From positions 248,001 through 312,000 of the forward strand of contig JAIXWG010000015.1 of NCBI GenBank assembly GCA_027482245.1: 64,000 bases of DNA, given 5' to 3'. The notes below the pieces were generated by a model. That model made no database searches. It was not told the origin of the DNA and saw nothing but the letters and a program-made list of their open reading frames with translations. Shown one piece after another: positions 28,746 through 36,372 of the stretch. The translations under genes were made by a program, and so were the position numbers. The first letter of the stretch is position 1. Each line of letters opens with the position of its first letter. This DNA comes from Acetobacteraceae bacterium (GTDB lineage: Bacteria > Pseudomonadota > Alphaproteobacteria > Acetobacterales > Acetobacteraceae).

Positions 28746-30134
28746 ATGCCGCTGTCCACGGGCCGGGTGCTGGCCGCCGCCGGGCTGATCGGCGGCGTAC
28801 CGGCCGCGACGCTCGTGGTGCTGATGGGCACGGAGGCGCTGGCCCCCCTGCCCGGCCTGGTGGCGCTGGGCGTCACCGCCCTCGCCGCCCTGGCCCTGGC
28901 CCGCATCTGGCTCGGCAACCTCCGCCGGCTGTCGGAGGCGCTGCGCCAAGCGGCCGACGACCATGGGGAGGTCCCGGCGCTGGAAGGCCCGCTGCTGCTG
29001 CCCTCGGTCGCGGAGATCGGGGAGACGGCGCGGCGGCTGGCCCGGGCGCTGGCGACGCAGGCCGACCAGGTGGCGCGGCTGCGGCAGGCGGACGCCGCCA
29101 TCATCGAACGGCTGCCGGACCCGCTGGTGGTGCTGGATGAGGGTGGTGCGCCGCTGCGCGCGAATGGCGCGGCGCGGACCCTGTTCGGCGGCGGCGGCGG
29201 CGCCCCGGGCGGGGACCTGGCCGCGCTGCTCCGCCACCCCGCGCTGGCGGAGGCGGTGGCGGAGGCGCGGGCCGATGGCGCCCCTCGCCGGGCCGACATC
29301 GCCCTGCCCGTGCCGGTGCCGCGGGAGCTGACGGTGCATGCCGTGCCGCTGCACCCGCCGCTGTCGGATGGCGGGCGGCTGCTGCTGCTGCTGTCCGACC
29401 GCACGCGGGACCGGGCGGTGGAACGGATGCGCGCCGATTTCGTCGCCAATGCCAGCCACGAGTTGCGCACGCCGCTTGCCAGCGTCATCGGCTTCATCGA
29501 CACGCTGCGCGGCCCGGCCAAGGACGATCCGGAGGCGCAGGCCCGCTTCCTCGGCATCATGGCGGACCAGGCGGACCGCATGCGCCGCCTGATCGACGAC
29601 CTGCTCGGCCTGTCCCGCATCGAGATCACGGAACACCAGCCGCCGATCGGGCGCGTCGACCTGGCGGCCCTGGCGGCGGCGGAGGCGGAGGCGCTGGGCC
29701 CGGTCCTGGCGCAGCGCGGCGTGACGGTCGCGCTGGCGCTGACGCCCGGCACGATGGCCGCGCCGGCCGATGCCGGGCAGATCGGCCAGGTACTGCGAAA
29801 CCTGCTGGAGAATGCGGCCCGCTATGGGCGGGAGGGCGGGACCATCCGCCTTGCGGTCGCGCCGGCGGACCCCGGCGGCACCCGCTGGCCCGCGCGGCCC
29901 GGCGTGATGCTGTCCGTGGCGGATGAGGGGCCGGGCATCCCGCGCCAGCACATCCCCCGCCTGACGGAGCGCTTCTACCGCGTGGACCGGGGCCGCGGCC
30001 GCAGCATCGGCGGCACGGGCCTCGGCCTCGCCATCGTCAAGCACATCGTCAACCGCCACCGCGGCGTGCTGCTGATCGAGAGCGAGGAAGGCGTCGGGTC
30101 CACCTTCCGCGTCTGGCTGCCGGCGGAGGGTTGA
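28746..30134 (+). CDS. PhoR-like sensor histidine kinase
   Basis: 462 residues, 13 bases after the lipoprotein gene. Two membrane helices at the N-terminus (about 8-60), a HAMP/PAS-like linker with EIGETARRLARAL and AIIERLPDPLVVLDEGG, then a HisKA domain with phosphoacceptor H238 in NASHELRTP, and an HATPase domain with LLENAARYG, VADEGPGIP and GGTGLGLAIVKHIV. The arrangement is that of PhoR, the phosphate-starvation sensor, but no phoB or pst genes are visible, so the specificity is inference. The 3' end is partly duplicated just downstream. Confidence 0.85.
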   Translation: MPLSTGRVLAAAGLIGGVPAATLVVLMGTEALAPLPGLVALGVTALAALALARIWLGNLRRLSEALRQAADDHGEVPALEGPLLLPSVAEIGETARRLARALATQADQVARLRQADAAIIERLPDPLVVLDEGGAPLRANGAARTLFGGGGGAPGGDLAALLRHPALAEAVAEARADGAPRRADIALPVPVPRELTVHAVPLHPPLSDGGRLLLLLSDRTRDRAVERMRADFVANASHELRTPLASVIGFIDTLRGPAKDDPEAQARFLGIMADQADRMRRLIDDLLGLSRIEITEHQPPIGRVDLAALAAAEAEALGPVLAQRGVTVALALTPGTMAAPADAGQIGQVLRNLLENAARYGREGGTIRLAVAPADPGGTRWPARPGVMLSVADEGPGIPRQHIPRLTERFYRVDRGRGRSIGGTGLGLAIVKHIVNRHRGVLLIESEEGVGSTFRVWLPAEG

Positions 30135-30174
30135 GGACCCGCCGCCGGGCGCGGCGGCGCCTGGCCCGGAACAG

Positions 30175-30299
30175 ACGCCATCATCGCGAAGCCCATCGTC
30201 AACCGTCACCGCGGCGCAGTGCTGACCGGGATCGAGGAAGGCATGGGATCGGCCCTCCGGGTCTGGCTGCCGGCGGAGGCGCGCGGCGGAAGCAGATGA
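30175..30299 (+). pseudogene. in-frame partial duplication of the histidine-kinase 3' end
   Basis: After the kinase stop the same frame continues into a second, degraded copy of its last ~40 codons: KPIVNRHRG...IEEGMGS...RVWLPAE against KHIVNRHRG...SEEGVGS...RVWLPAE. The two copies are 150 bases apart, so the phase is kept. It has no start of its own and the G-box glycines are gone, so it cannot work alone. A tandem duplication followed by decay explains it. Confidence 0.75.
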
Positions 30300-30363
30300 G
30301 GCCTGCCAGGCGGTCCAGCCGGGCAGGCCTCACGGGTCTTGGGTGGCCGCCCTCAGGGCGGCC
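30298..30363. terminator. two hairpins between convergent kinase and RTX genes
   Basis: GAGGCCTGCC (30298-30307) pairs with GGCAGGCCTC (30322-30331), and GGCCGCCC (30345-30352) pairs with GGGCGGCC (30356-30363) around TCA. They sit between converging stop codons and can end transcription from both sides; only short T or A runs follow. Confidence 0.6.
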
Positions 30364-30376
30364 TTCCCGGTCGGGC

Positions 30377-31384
30377 CTAGAAGGGCACGAAGACGAAGTC
30401 GAAGGACGTCAGCCGTGCGTTGCCGTTGACGATGATCTCCAGATTCGCGGTGCCATCGCCGTCGGTATCGATCTGGTAGGTCAGCTTGTCCGTGCCGACG
30501 TCATAGCGCACCGCGCCGAAGCCGGGATCCACCGTGAAGGCGCTGGTGCCGATGAGCGAGAAGGAGCTGCTCCCGTTGGTCTGCACGACGATTTCGTCGA
30601 AGCTGCGCTCGAAGTCGCGGATCGTATCGGGGGTGCCGACGTTGGAGTCGCCATCCACGAAGAAGAAGATATCCGCTTCCGAGCCGCCGTACAGCTGGTC
30701 CGCGCCGACGCCGCCGGCCAGGGTATCGGCGCCAGCGCCGCCGAACAGTGAATCATTGCCGCCGGGGCCCGAGACGGTGGCATCGCCATCGCCCTGGATC
30801 AGGTCATTGCCGGTATCGCCATAGAGCTTGTCGGCCCCACCGGCACCCCGGATGCTGTCGGCGCCGCCGCCGCCCCGCACCGTGTCCCTGTCCGCGCCAC
30901 CGTCCAGGCTGTCGGCGCCAGCGTCCCCATTGAGGGAGTCGTTGCCCGCGCCGCCGCTCATGCTGTCGTCGCCGATGCCGCCGAAAAGCGTGTCGCGGCC
31001 AGCGGCGCCTGTGAGGATGTCGAAGCCGTCCCCGCCATCCAGCCGGTCGTCGCCGTCCTCGCCGTTCAGCCGGTCATTGCCGGCGCCGCCGAACAGGACG
31101 TCATTGCCGGCACCGCCCATCAGGCTGTCGGCGCCATCCATGCCGAAGAGCCGGTCGTCGCCACCCTCGCCGGCAATCGTGTCGTTGCCGGCCTCGCCCC
31201 GCACCGTGTCGTTGCCGAGACCGCCGAACACCATGTCGTTGCCGAGGCCACCGAAGACCTGGTCGTTCGCGCTGCCGCCCTGGATCAGGTCATCGCCGTC
31301 GAAGCCGAAGATCTGCTGGGCGAAATTCGCACCGGTCAGGGTGTTGGCACCGCTGGTGCCAAGAAGGCGGGGAAGGGTGGCCAT
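30377..31384 (-). CDS. RTX calcium-binding repeat protein, probable type I secretion substrate
   Basis: 335 residues. From about residue 28 to 225 it is made of glycine/aspartate nonapeptides (GGAGNDVLFG, GGLGNDTVRG and many more), the RTX repeats that bind Ca2+ and fold as a beta-roll outside the cell. There is no Sec signal. After the repeats comes DTIRDFERSFDEIVV, a serralysin-type C-terminal segment that usually precedes the uncleaved type I export signal. No catalytic domain is present, so it may be a short adhesin or matrix protein. The only type I exporter genes in the window are at 2.4-5.9 kb. Confidence 0.88.
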   Translation of the reverse strand: MATLPRLLGTSGANTLTGANFAQQIFGFDGDDLIQGGSANDQVFGGLGNDMVFGGLGNDTVRGEAGNDTIAGEGGDDRLFGMDGADSLMGGAGNDVLFGGAGNDRLNGEDGDDRLDGGDGFDILTGAAGRDTLFGGIGDDSMSGGAGNDSLNGDAGADSLDGGADRDTVRGGGGADSIRGAGGADKLYGDTGNDLIQGDGDATVSGPGGNDSLFGGAGADTLAGGVGADQLYGGSEADIFFFVDGDSNVGTPDTIRDFERSFDEIVVQTNGSSSFSLIGTSAFTVDPGFGAVRYDVGTDKLTYQIDTDGDGTANLEIIVNGNARLTSFDFVFVPF

Positions 31385-31692
31385 GGTTACGATATCCGTT
31401 TGTTGCCGAACCGCGCCAACGCTAACAAGCGTTTAAGAACTTCGCAAATATGTTATCGCGCGCGTTGGCGCCGTGGAACTCATGACACGGACGATCGCCA
31501 TGAGACATCCGGACCTATGCGCGGGAGGAACGCAGCCCGCACCGACAAATTCGCTGGACATGATTGCATACAATACGCGATACACACTTCGCCGCCTCAC
31601 GCTTGCGTGATGTGCGGCGATGAACCCTTCGCCGCCGGGGCGTTAGCGCCTCAGGCCTTCCCAGGTCCGCCTCCCTGTCCACGGAGTTTCGC
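31385..31692. promoter_or_regulatory. 308-base gap between divergent RTX and glycosidase genes
   Basis: Noticeably AT-richer than its surroundings around 31420-31460 and 31555-31590, as expected for promoters reading both ways. An imperfect stem pairs CGCCGC with GCGGCG around 31590-31619. No DnaA-box cluster, tRNA or open frame with a ribosome site is visible. Confidence 0.45.
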
Positions 31693-32865
31693 GTGATCCC
31701 CCAGCCCCACCTCAAGCCGATCTTCCAATCCTTCTTCCTTGGCGGGTTCGAATGCTCGACCCACCGCAACATGTCCCGCCGGCGCCTCGACATGATCGCC
31801 GCCACCCGCCACGACCTGCTGGCGCGGGAGGATTATGCGCAGCTCGCCGAGCACGGCATCCGCGCGGCCCGGGACGGGGTGCGCTGGCACCTGGTGGAGA
31901 CCTCCCCGGGCCAGTATGACTGGTCGGCCGTGCTGCCCCTGCTGCGGGCGGCGGAGGCCACGCGCACGCAGGTGATCTGGGACCTCTGCCACTACGGCTG
32001 GCCCGATGACCTCGACGTCTTCTCGCCCGCCTTCGTCGACCGCTTCGCCCGCTACGCCGCCGCCTTCGCGCGCCTGCACCGGGAGGAGACGGGCCGCGCC
32101 CCCTTCGTCTGCCCGGTGAACGAGATCAGCTTCCTGGCCTTCGCCGGCGGCGACATGGCGCGCTGTTCGCCGCATGAGACCGGGCGGGGGATGGACCTGA
32201 AGCGCAACCTGGCCCGCGCCGCCATTGCCGGGACCCGCGCGGTGCGGGATGCGACGCCGGGCGCCCGCTTCGCCGCCGTCGATCCCGTCATCAACATCGT
32301 GCCCCGCGAACCGGCGGAGGCCGAGGAGGTGGCGCGCCACAATGCCAGCCAGTGGCAGTCCTGGGACATGCTGGCGGGGCGGGAGGAGCCGGAGCTCGGC
32401 GGCGCGGAGGACATCCTGGATGTGATCGGCGTCAACTACTACTGGAACAACCAGTGGCTGCACCATGCGGAGCCGCTGAGCGTCTTCGACAGCGCCCGCT
32501 TCCGCCCCTTCCGCGACCTGCTGGGCGACACTGCCCGCCGCTACGCGCCGCGCGACATCTTCGTGGCCGAGACGAGCATCGAGGGTGCGCCCCGCGCCCC
32601 CTGGCTGCGCTACGTGGCGGAGGAGACGATGGCGGCGCGCCAGGCCGGCCTGCCGGTGCATGGCGTCTGCCTCTACCCCGTCATCTCCCACATGGGCTGG
32701 GACGAGGACCGCTACTGCCCGAACGGGCTGTTCGAGCTGACGCCGCGCCACGGGCGCCGCGACGTGCACCGCCCGCTGGCGGAGGAGCTGGCCCGGCTGC
32801 AGGCCGCCTTCCGCGCGCAGGGGGTAGAGGTCGGGGTGGAAGGACCGCTCAGCGCGGTCGGCTGA
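31693..32865 (+). CDS. glycoside hydrolase family 1-like protein
   Basis: 390 residues from GTG 31693 with GGAG seven bases upstream. The (beta/alpha)8 features of GH1 are visible: FLGGFECSTHRN at the start, the acid/base region CPVNEISF with E144, GVNYYWNN, and the nucleophile region IFVAETSIEG with E293. It is shorter than classical beta-glucosidases (about 450) and the normally conserved NEP and ITENG motifs are altered, so it belongs to a divergent branch. Substrate unknown; no signal peptide, so cytoplasmic. Confidence 0.78.
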   Translation: MIPQPHLKPIFQSFFLGGFECSTHRNMSRRRLDMIAATRHDLLAREDYAQLAEHGIRAARDGVRWHLVETSPGQYDWSAVLPLLRAAEATRTQVIWDLCHYGWPDDLDVFSPAFVDRFARYAAAFARLHREETGRAPFVCPVNEISFLAFAGGDMARCSPHETGRGMDLKRNLARAAIAGTRAVRDATPGARFAAVDPVINIVPREPAEAEEVARHNASQWQSWDMLAGREEPELGGAEDILDVIGVNYYWNNQWLHHAEPLSVFDSARFRPFRDLLGDTARRYAPRDIFVAETSIEGAPRAPWLRYVAEETMAARQAGLPVHGVCLYPVISHMGWDEDRYCPNGLFELTPRHGRRDVHRPLAEELARLQAAFRAQGVEVGVEGPLSAVG

Positions 32866-32896
32866 TCGATCGATCCGATAGACGGCATCGATGCAG

Positions 32897-32928
32897 GGGG
32901 GCGATTCCGGGCCGGAATCGCCCCCTTT
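32897..32928 (+). terminator. rho-independent-type terminator after the glycosidase gene
   Basis: GGGGGCGATTCCGG pairs perfectly with CCGGAATCGCCCCC over 14 base pairs, followed by TTTCGCGTTTT. It stands 31 bases after the glycosidase stop. Confidence 0.75.
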
Positions 32929-32999
32929 CGCGTTTTCCTGGTGCTCCCGGCGAAGCCGAGCCTTGACCCCGGGCCGCGACATGGCATGTCCCGCGCATC

Positions 33000-34133
33000 A
33001 TGGATCTCCCCGCCCCTTCCCCGCCCGTCCCGACCGCCACCGGCGGGCGTCGCCGCGTGGCGGTGGTGCTGTTCAACCTCGGCGGCCCCGACGCGCCGGA
33101 AAGCATCCGCCCCTTCCTGGTGAACCTCTTCACCGATCCCGCCATCCTGCGCGTGCCGGGCTTCGTGCGCCCCTGGCTTGGCCGGATCATCGCCTGGCGG
33201 CGCACCAAGCCGGCGACGGAGAACTACGCCATCCTCGGCGGCAAGTCGCCCTTGCGGGAGCTGACGGAGGAGCAGGCCGCGGCGCTGGAGGTCCTGCTGA
33301 AACGGGACGCCGGCATCGAGGCCAAGTGCTTCGTCGCCATGCGCTACTGGCACCCGATGAGCGACGAGACGGCGCGCGCCGTGAAGGCATGGGCGCCGGA
33401 CGAGGTGCTGCTGCTGCCGCTCTATCCCCAGTTCTCCACGACGACGACGGGCAGCAGCGCCATCGACTGGGCGCGGGCGGCGGCGCGGGCGAAGCTCGAT
33501 GCGCCGACGACGACACTCTGCTGCTTCCACTCCCATCCCGGCTTCGCCGCTGCCACCGCGGCGCTGGTGCGCGGCGCCTGGGACAAGGCGCGGGCGGAGC
33601 TCGACCCCGCCATCCCGCTCCGCGTGCTGTTCAGCGCCCATGGCCTGCCGGAGAGCATCGTGAAGGCCGGCGACCCCTACCAGTGGCAGGTGGAGCAGAC
33701 GGTGGCCGGCGTGGTGGAGCGCCTCGGCCTGCCGGATCTCGACCACGTCGTCTGCTTCCAGTCCCGCGTGACGCCGCAGAAATGGATCGGCCCCTCCACG
33801 GAGGATGAGCTGGAGCGCGCGGGCCATGACAAGGTCGCGGTCCTGGTCGTGCCCATCGCCTTCACCTCCGAGCATTCGGAGACGCTGGTGGAGCTCGACG
33901 TGGAGTACCGGGAGGAGGCGGAGAAGCTCGGCGTGCCCGGCTACTATCGCGCCCCCGCCCAGAACTCGGACCCCGCCTTCATCGCCGCGCTGGCGGATCT
34001 GGTGATCCATGCGCGGGGCAGCGGGCGCAACCTGTGTTCCTTCGCGGGGCCCCGGCAATGCCCGAAGCAGCACGGGGACTGCCCCCATGCGACGCTGATG
34101 GCCGCCATGCAGCGCGCCAAGGAACGCGCATGA
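33000..34133 (+). CDS. hemH: ferrochelatase
   Basis: 377 residues. LFNLGGPDAPESIRPFL opens the domain. The catalytic His lies in FSAHGLPE (H214) and the metal-side Glu in TSEHSETL (E291). The enzyme inserts Fe2+ into protoporphyrin IX, the last step of protoheme synthesis, at the inner face of the membrane. The C-terminal tail has four Cys in CSFAGPRQCPKQHGDC plus the preceding segment, suggesting a metal or Fe-S site as reported for some bacterial ferrochelatases. Its stop overlaps the HAD gene (ATGA). hemJ is 1.7 kb downstream. Confidence 0.95.
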   Translation: MDLPAPSPPVPTATGGRRRVAVVLFNLGGPDAPESIRPFLVNLFTDPAILRVPGFVRPWLGRIIAWRRTKPATENYAILGGKSPLRELTEEQAAALEVLLKRDAGIEAKCFVAMRYWHPMSDETARAVKAWAPDEVLLLPLYPQFSTTTTGSSAIDWARAAARAKLDAPTTTLCCFHSHPGFAAATAALVRGAWDKARAELDPAIPLRVLFSAHGLPESIVKAGDPYQWQVEQTVAGVVERLGLPDLDHVVCFQSRVTPQKWIGPSTEDELERAGHDKVAVLVVPIAFTSEHSETLVELDVEYREEAEKLGVPGYYRAPAQNSDPAFIAALADLVIHARGSGRNLCSFAGPRQCPKQHGDCPHATLMAAMQRAKERA

Positions 34134-34825
34134 TGCGCCCGGGCCCGGGCATGGGAAGACGGCCGGCGGCGGTCCTGTTCGATTGCGACGGCGTGCTGGC
34201 CGACACCGAGGCGATGCACAACCGCATCATCGCGGAGGAGATCAGCGCGCTGGGCTGGGAGATGACGCCCGAGCAGTGCGAGCAGCACTTCATGGGCCTG
34301 TCCTGGGAAGCCATCGTGCCCCGGTTGCAGCAGCGCCTCGGCCCGGATGCCGTGCCTGCCGACTTCATCCAGGGCGTGGTGCGGCGCGTGCTGCGGGAAC
34401 TGCACCAGGAAGTCACGCCGGTGCGCGGCGTGCTGGCAGCGCTGGACCGGATCATCGCGGCGGGCATCCCGGTGGCGGTGGCCAGCAATTCCTCGCGGCC
34501 GGAACTCAATACCAAGCTGGCGGGGCTCGGCCTGGCGGAGACCTTCCGCGGGCGGTCCTTCACCTACAACGACGTGCCGAACCCGAAGCCGGCGCCCGAC
34601 ATGTACCGCGCCGCCGCCGCCGCCTGCGGGGTCGATCCGCATGACTGCGTGGTGGTGGAGGACAGCGTGACGGGCGCCCGCGCCGGCCGGGCGGCGGGCT
34701 GCCGCGTGCTGGGCTTCGCCCATCCGACGCCGGCCTCCGCGCTGCAGGCCGTCGGCGCCGAGACATTTACCAGTATGGCGGAGCTGCCGGGGCTGCTGGG
34801 GCTCGAAGGGGTGGGCCAGGGCTGA
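34130..34825 (+). CDS. HAD superfamily phosphatase, beta-phosphoglucomutase-like
   Basis: 231 residues; ATG 34130 overlaps the hemH stop by four bases, and an immediate second ATG follows. Motif I is LFDCDGVLADTE (nucleophile Asp plus DxD), motif II is VASNSS, and motifs III/IV are NPKPAPD and VVVEDSVTGARAG, all intact. The alpha-helical cap after motif I puts it in subclass IA with phosphoglycolate phosphatases and beta-phosphoglucomutases. Substrate not predictable; co-translation with hemH may be only positional. Confidence 0.85.
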   Translation: MMRPGPGMGRRPAAVLFDCDGVLADTEAMHNRIIAEEISALGWEMTPEQCEQHFMGLSWEAIVPRLQQRLGPDAVPADFIQGVVRRVLRELHQEVTPVRGVLAALDRIIAAGIPVAVASNSSRPELNTKLAGLGLAETFRGRSFTYNDVPNPKPAPDMYRAAAAACGVDPHDCVVVEDSVTGARAGRAAGCRVLGFAHPTPASALQAVGAETFTSMAELPGLLGLEGVGQG

Positions 34826-34873
34826 CGCCCCGCCTCGGCGGCTGGTAGCCTGCCGCCCCGGGGAGGAACGGCG

Positions 34874-35827
34874 ATGCGATTCATGAGGTTCATCGGCGCG
34901 GCGTTGCTGGCGCTGGCCGCTGGCGGCGCGGCGGCGCAGGAATTCCCGTCCCGGCCCATCACGTTGATCGTCGGCTATCCGCCCGGCGGCAATACGGACC
35001 TGATGGCCCGCGCCCTGCAGCCGGAACTCTCCCGCGCGCTCGGCCAGACGGTGGTGGTGCAGAACCGCGGCGGCGCGGCGGGCACGATCGGCGCGGCGGA
35101 AGCGGCACGGGCGCGGCCGGACGGGCTGACGCTGCTGTTCAGCCCGAACAACCCCATCACCGCCCAGCCGCACCAGGTGGCGCTGAGCTATGGCATGGAC
35201 AGCTTCCGCTTCCTCTGCCTGGTCTATGACAACCCGCAGGTCGTCGTGCTGGGCCGCCAGGCGCCCTTCACCGACCTGGCCGGCATGGTGGCCTTCGGCC
35301 AGCGGGCGAGGGAGGCGCTGATCTTCGGCTCCCCGGGCCAGGGCAGCACGCAGCACATCCTGACCGCGGCGCTGCTGAAGGCGCATGGGATCGAGGGGCT
35401 GCACGTGCCCTTCACCGGCGCCGGGCCGATGGCGCAGGCCGCACTGGGCGGGCAGATCCACATGTTCATCGAAAGCGGCTCCATCCCCGCCGCCACCGGC
35501 CTGCCCGTGCTGGGCGTGCTGGCGCGGGAGAGGCTGGCGGGGCTGCCCGCGGTGCCGACGCTGGCGGAACTCGGCCAGCCGCTGGAGGGCAGCTCCCATG
35601 GCGGCATCCTGGCGCCCGCCGGCATCCCGGACGCCGCCGCGGCGGTGCTGGAACGCGCCTGCGCCACGGCCGTGGGGACGGAAAGCTTCCGCACGGCGGC
35701 GGAGCGGCTGAACGCCATCCCGCTGCACCTGAACGGCGCTGCCTTCCGGGAGCGTTTCGCGGCGGAAAGCGCGATGAACGCGACGGTGCTGCGCGACCTC
35801 GGCCTGGCGAGGGAAGGGACCCGATGA
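34874..35827 (+). CDS. tripartite tricarboxylate transporter substrate-binding protein (Bug/TctC family)
   Basis: 317 residues, start ATG 34874 after GGAGGAACG. A Sec signal (MRFMRFIGAALLALAAGGAAA) is followed by FPSRPITLIVGYPPGGNTDLMAR, the standard Bug-family opening, then GAAGTIGAAEAARARPDG. Such periplasmic proteins bind carboxylates. The membrane partners TctA/TctB are absent, as is common for the large orphan Bug sets of Acetobacteraceae and Burkholderiales. Its stop overlaps hemJ by four bases (ATGA), so both share an mRNA. Confidence 0.9.
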   Translation: MRFMRFIGAALLALAAGGAAAQEFPSRPITLIVGYPPGGNTDLMARALQPELSRALGQTVVVQNRGGAAGTIGAAEAARARPDGLTLLFSPNNPITAQPHQVALSYGMDSFRFLCLVYDNPQVVVLGRQAPFTDLAGMVAFGQRAREALIFGSPGQGSTQHILTAALLKAHGIEGLHVPFTGAGPMAQAALGGQIHMFIESGSIPAATGLPVLGVLARERLAGLPAVPTLAELGQPLEGSSHGGILAPAGIPDAAAAVLERACATAVGTESFRTAAERLNAIPLHLNGAAFRERFAAESAMNATVLRDLGLAREGTR

Positions 35828-36276
35828 CGATAGACTTCCTGGCGCCGGCCTATCCCTGGATCAAGTCGCTGCACGTCATCTCGGTCATCGCCTGGATGGC
35901 CGGGTTGTTCTACCTGCCGCGGCTGTTCATCTACCACATGCAGGTGGCGCCGGAGGATGTGCGGTCCGCGACCTTCAAGGTCATGGAGCGCCGGCTGCTC
36001 AAGGCGATCATGAACCCCGCCATGATCGCCACCTGGACCTTCGGGCTGCTGCTGGTCCTCACGCCGGGCGTGGTCGATTGGACGGCCGGGTGGTGGCGCC
36101 TGAAATTCGCCTCGGTGCTGGCGATGTCCTGGTTCCACCACGACCTGGCCCTGGCCCGGAAGGCCTTCGAGCGCGACGAGCGGCCGCGGACGGAGCGCGG
36201 CTGGCGCATGCTGAACGAGGTGCCGACGGTGCTGATGATCATCATCGTGCTCATGGTGATCGCGAAGCCGTTCTGA
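35824..36276 (+). CDS. hemJ: protoporphyrinogen IX oxidase HemJ
   Basis: 150 residues with four membrane helices. KSLHVISVIAWMAGLFYLPRLFIYH near the N-terminus has the conserved His residues of the HemJ/UPF0093 family, and LKFASVLAMSWFHH is the second conserved His cluster. HemJ oxidises protoporphyrinogen IX to protoporphyrin IX in the inner membrane, the step just before ferrochelatase. In many alphaproteobacteria hemE, hemH, hemJ and rho are neighbours; here a HAD gene and a TctC gene separate hemH and hemJ. Confidence 0.93.
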   Translation: MTIDFLAPAYPWIKSLHVISVIAWMAGLFYLPRLFIYHMQVAPEDVRSATFKVMERRLLKAIMNPAMIATWTFGLLLVLTPGVVDWTAGWWRLKFASVLAMSWFHHDLALARKAFERDERPRTERGWRMLNEVPTVLMIIIVLMVIAKPF

Positions 36277-36372
36277 TCGCACGGCGGACGGGTCGCCGCC
36301 CGCCGACAGATCAAGATTGCTTGCTCACGATCTATTGTATACGCATTAGGGCTCCTGCTGGGGGAGGGGCCC

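Noticed and set aside
30131-30751. Plus-strand ORF of about 200 codons antisense to the RTX gene
   Set aside because: It mirrors the Gly/Asp codons of the RTX repeats and has no ribosome site or family resemblance.
31385-31692. AT-richer gap as a possible oriC
   Set aside because: No DnaA boxes could be found; divergent promoters explain the composition.
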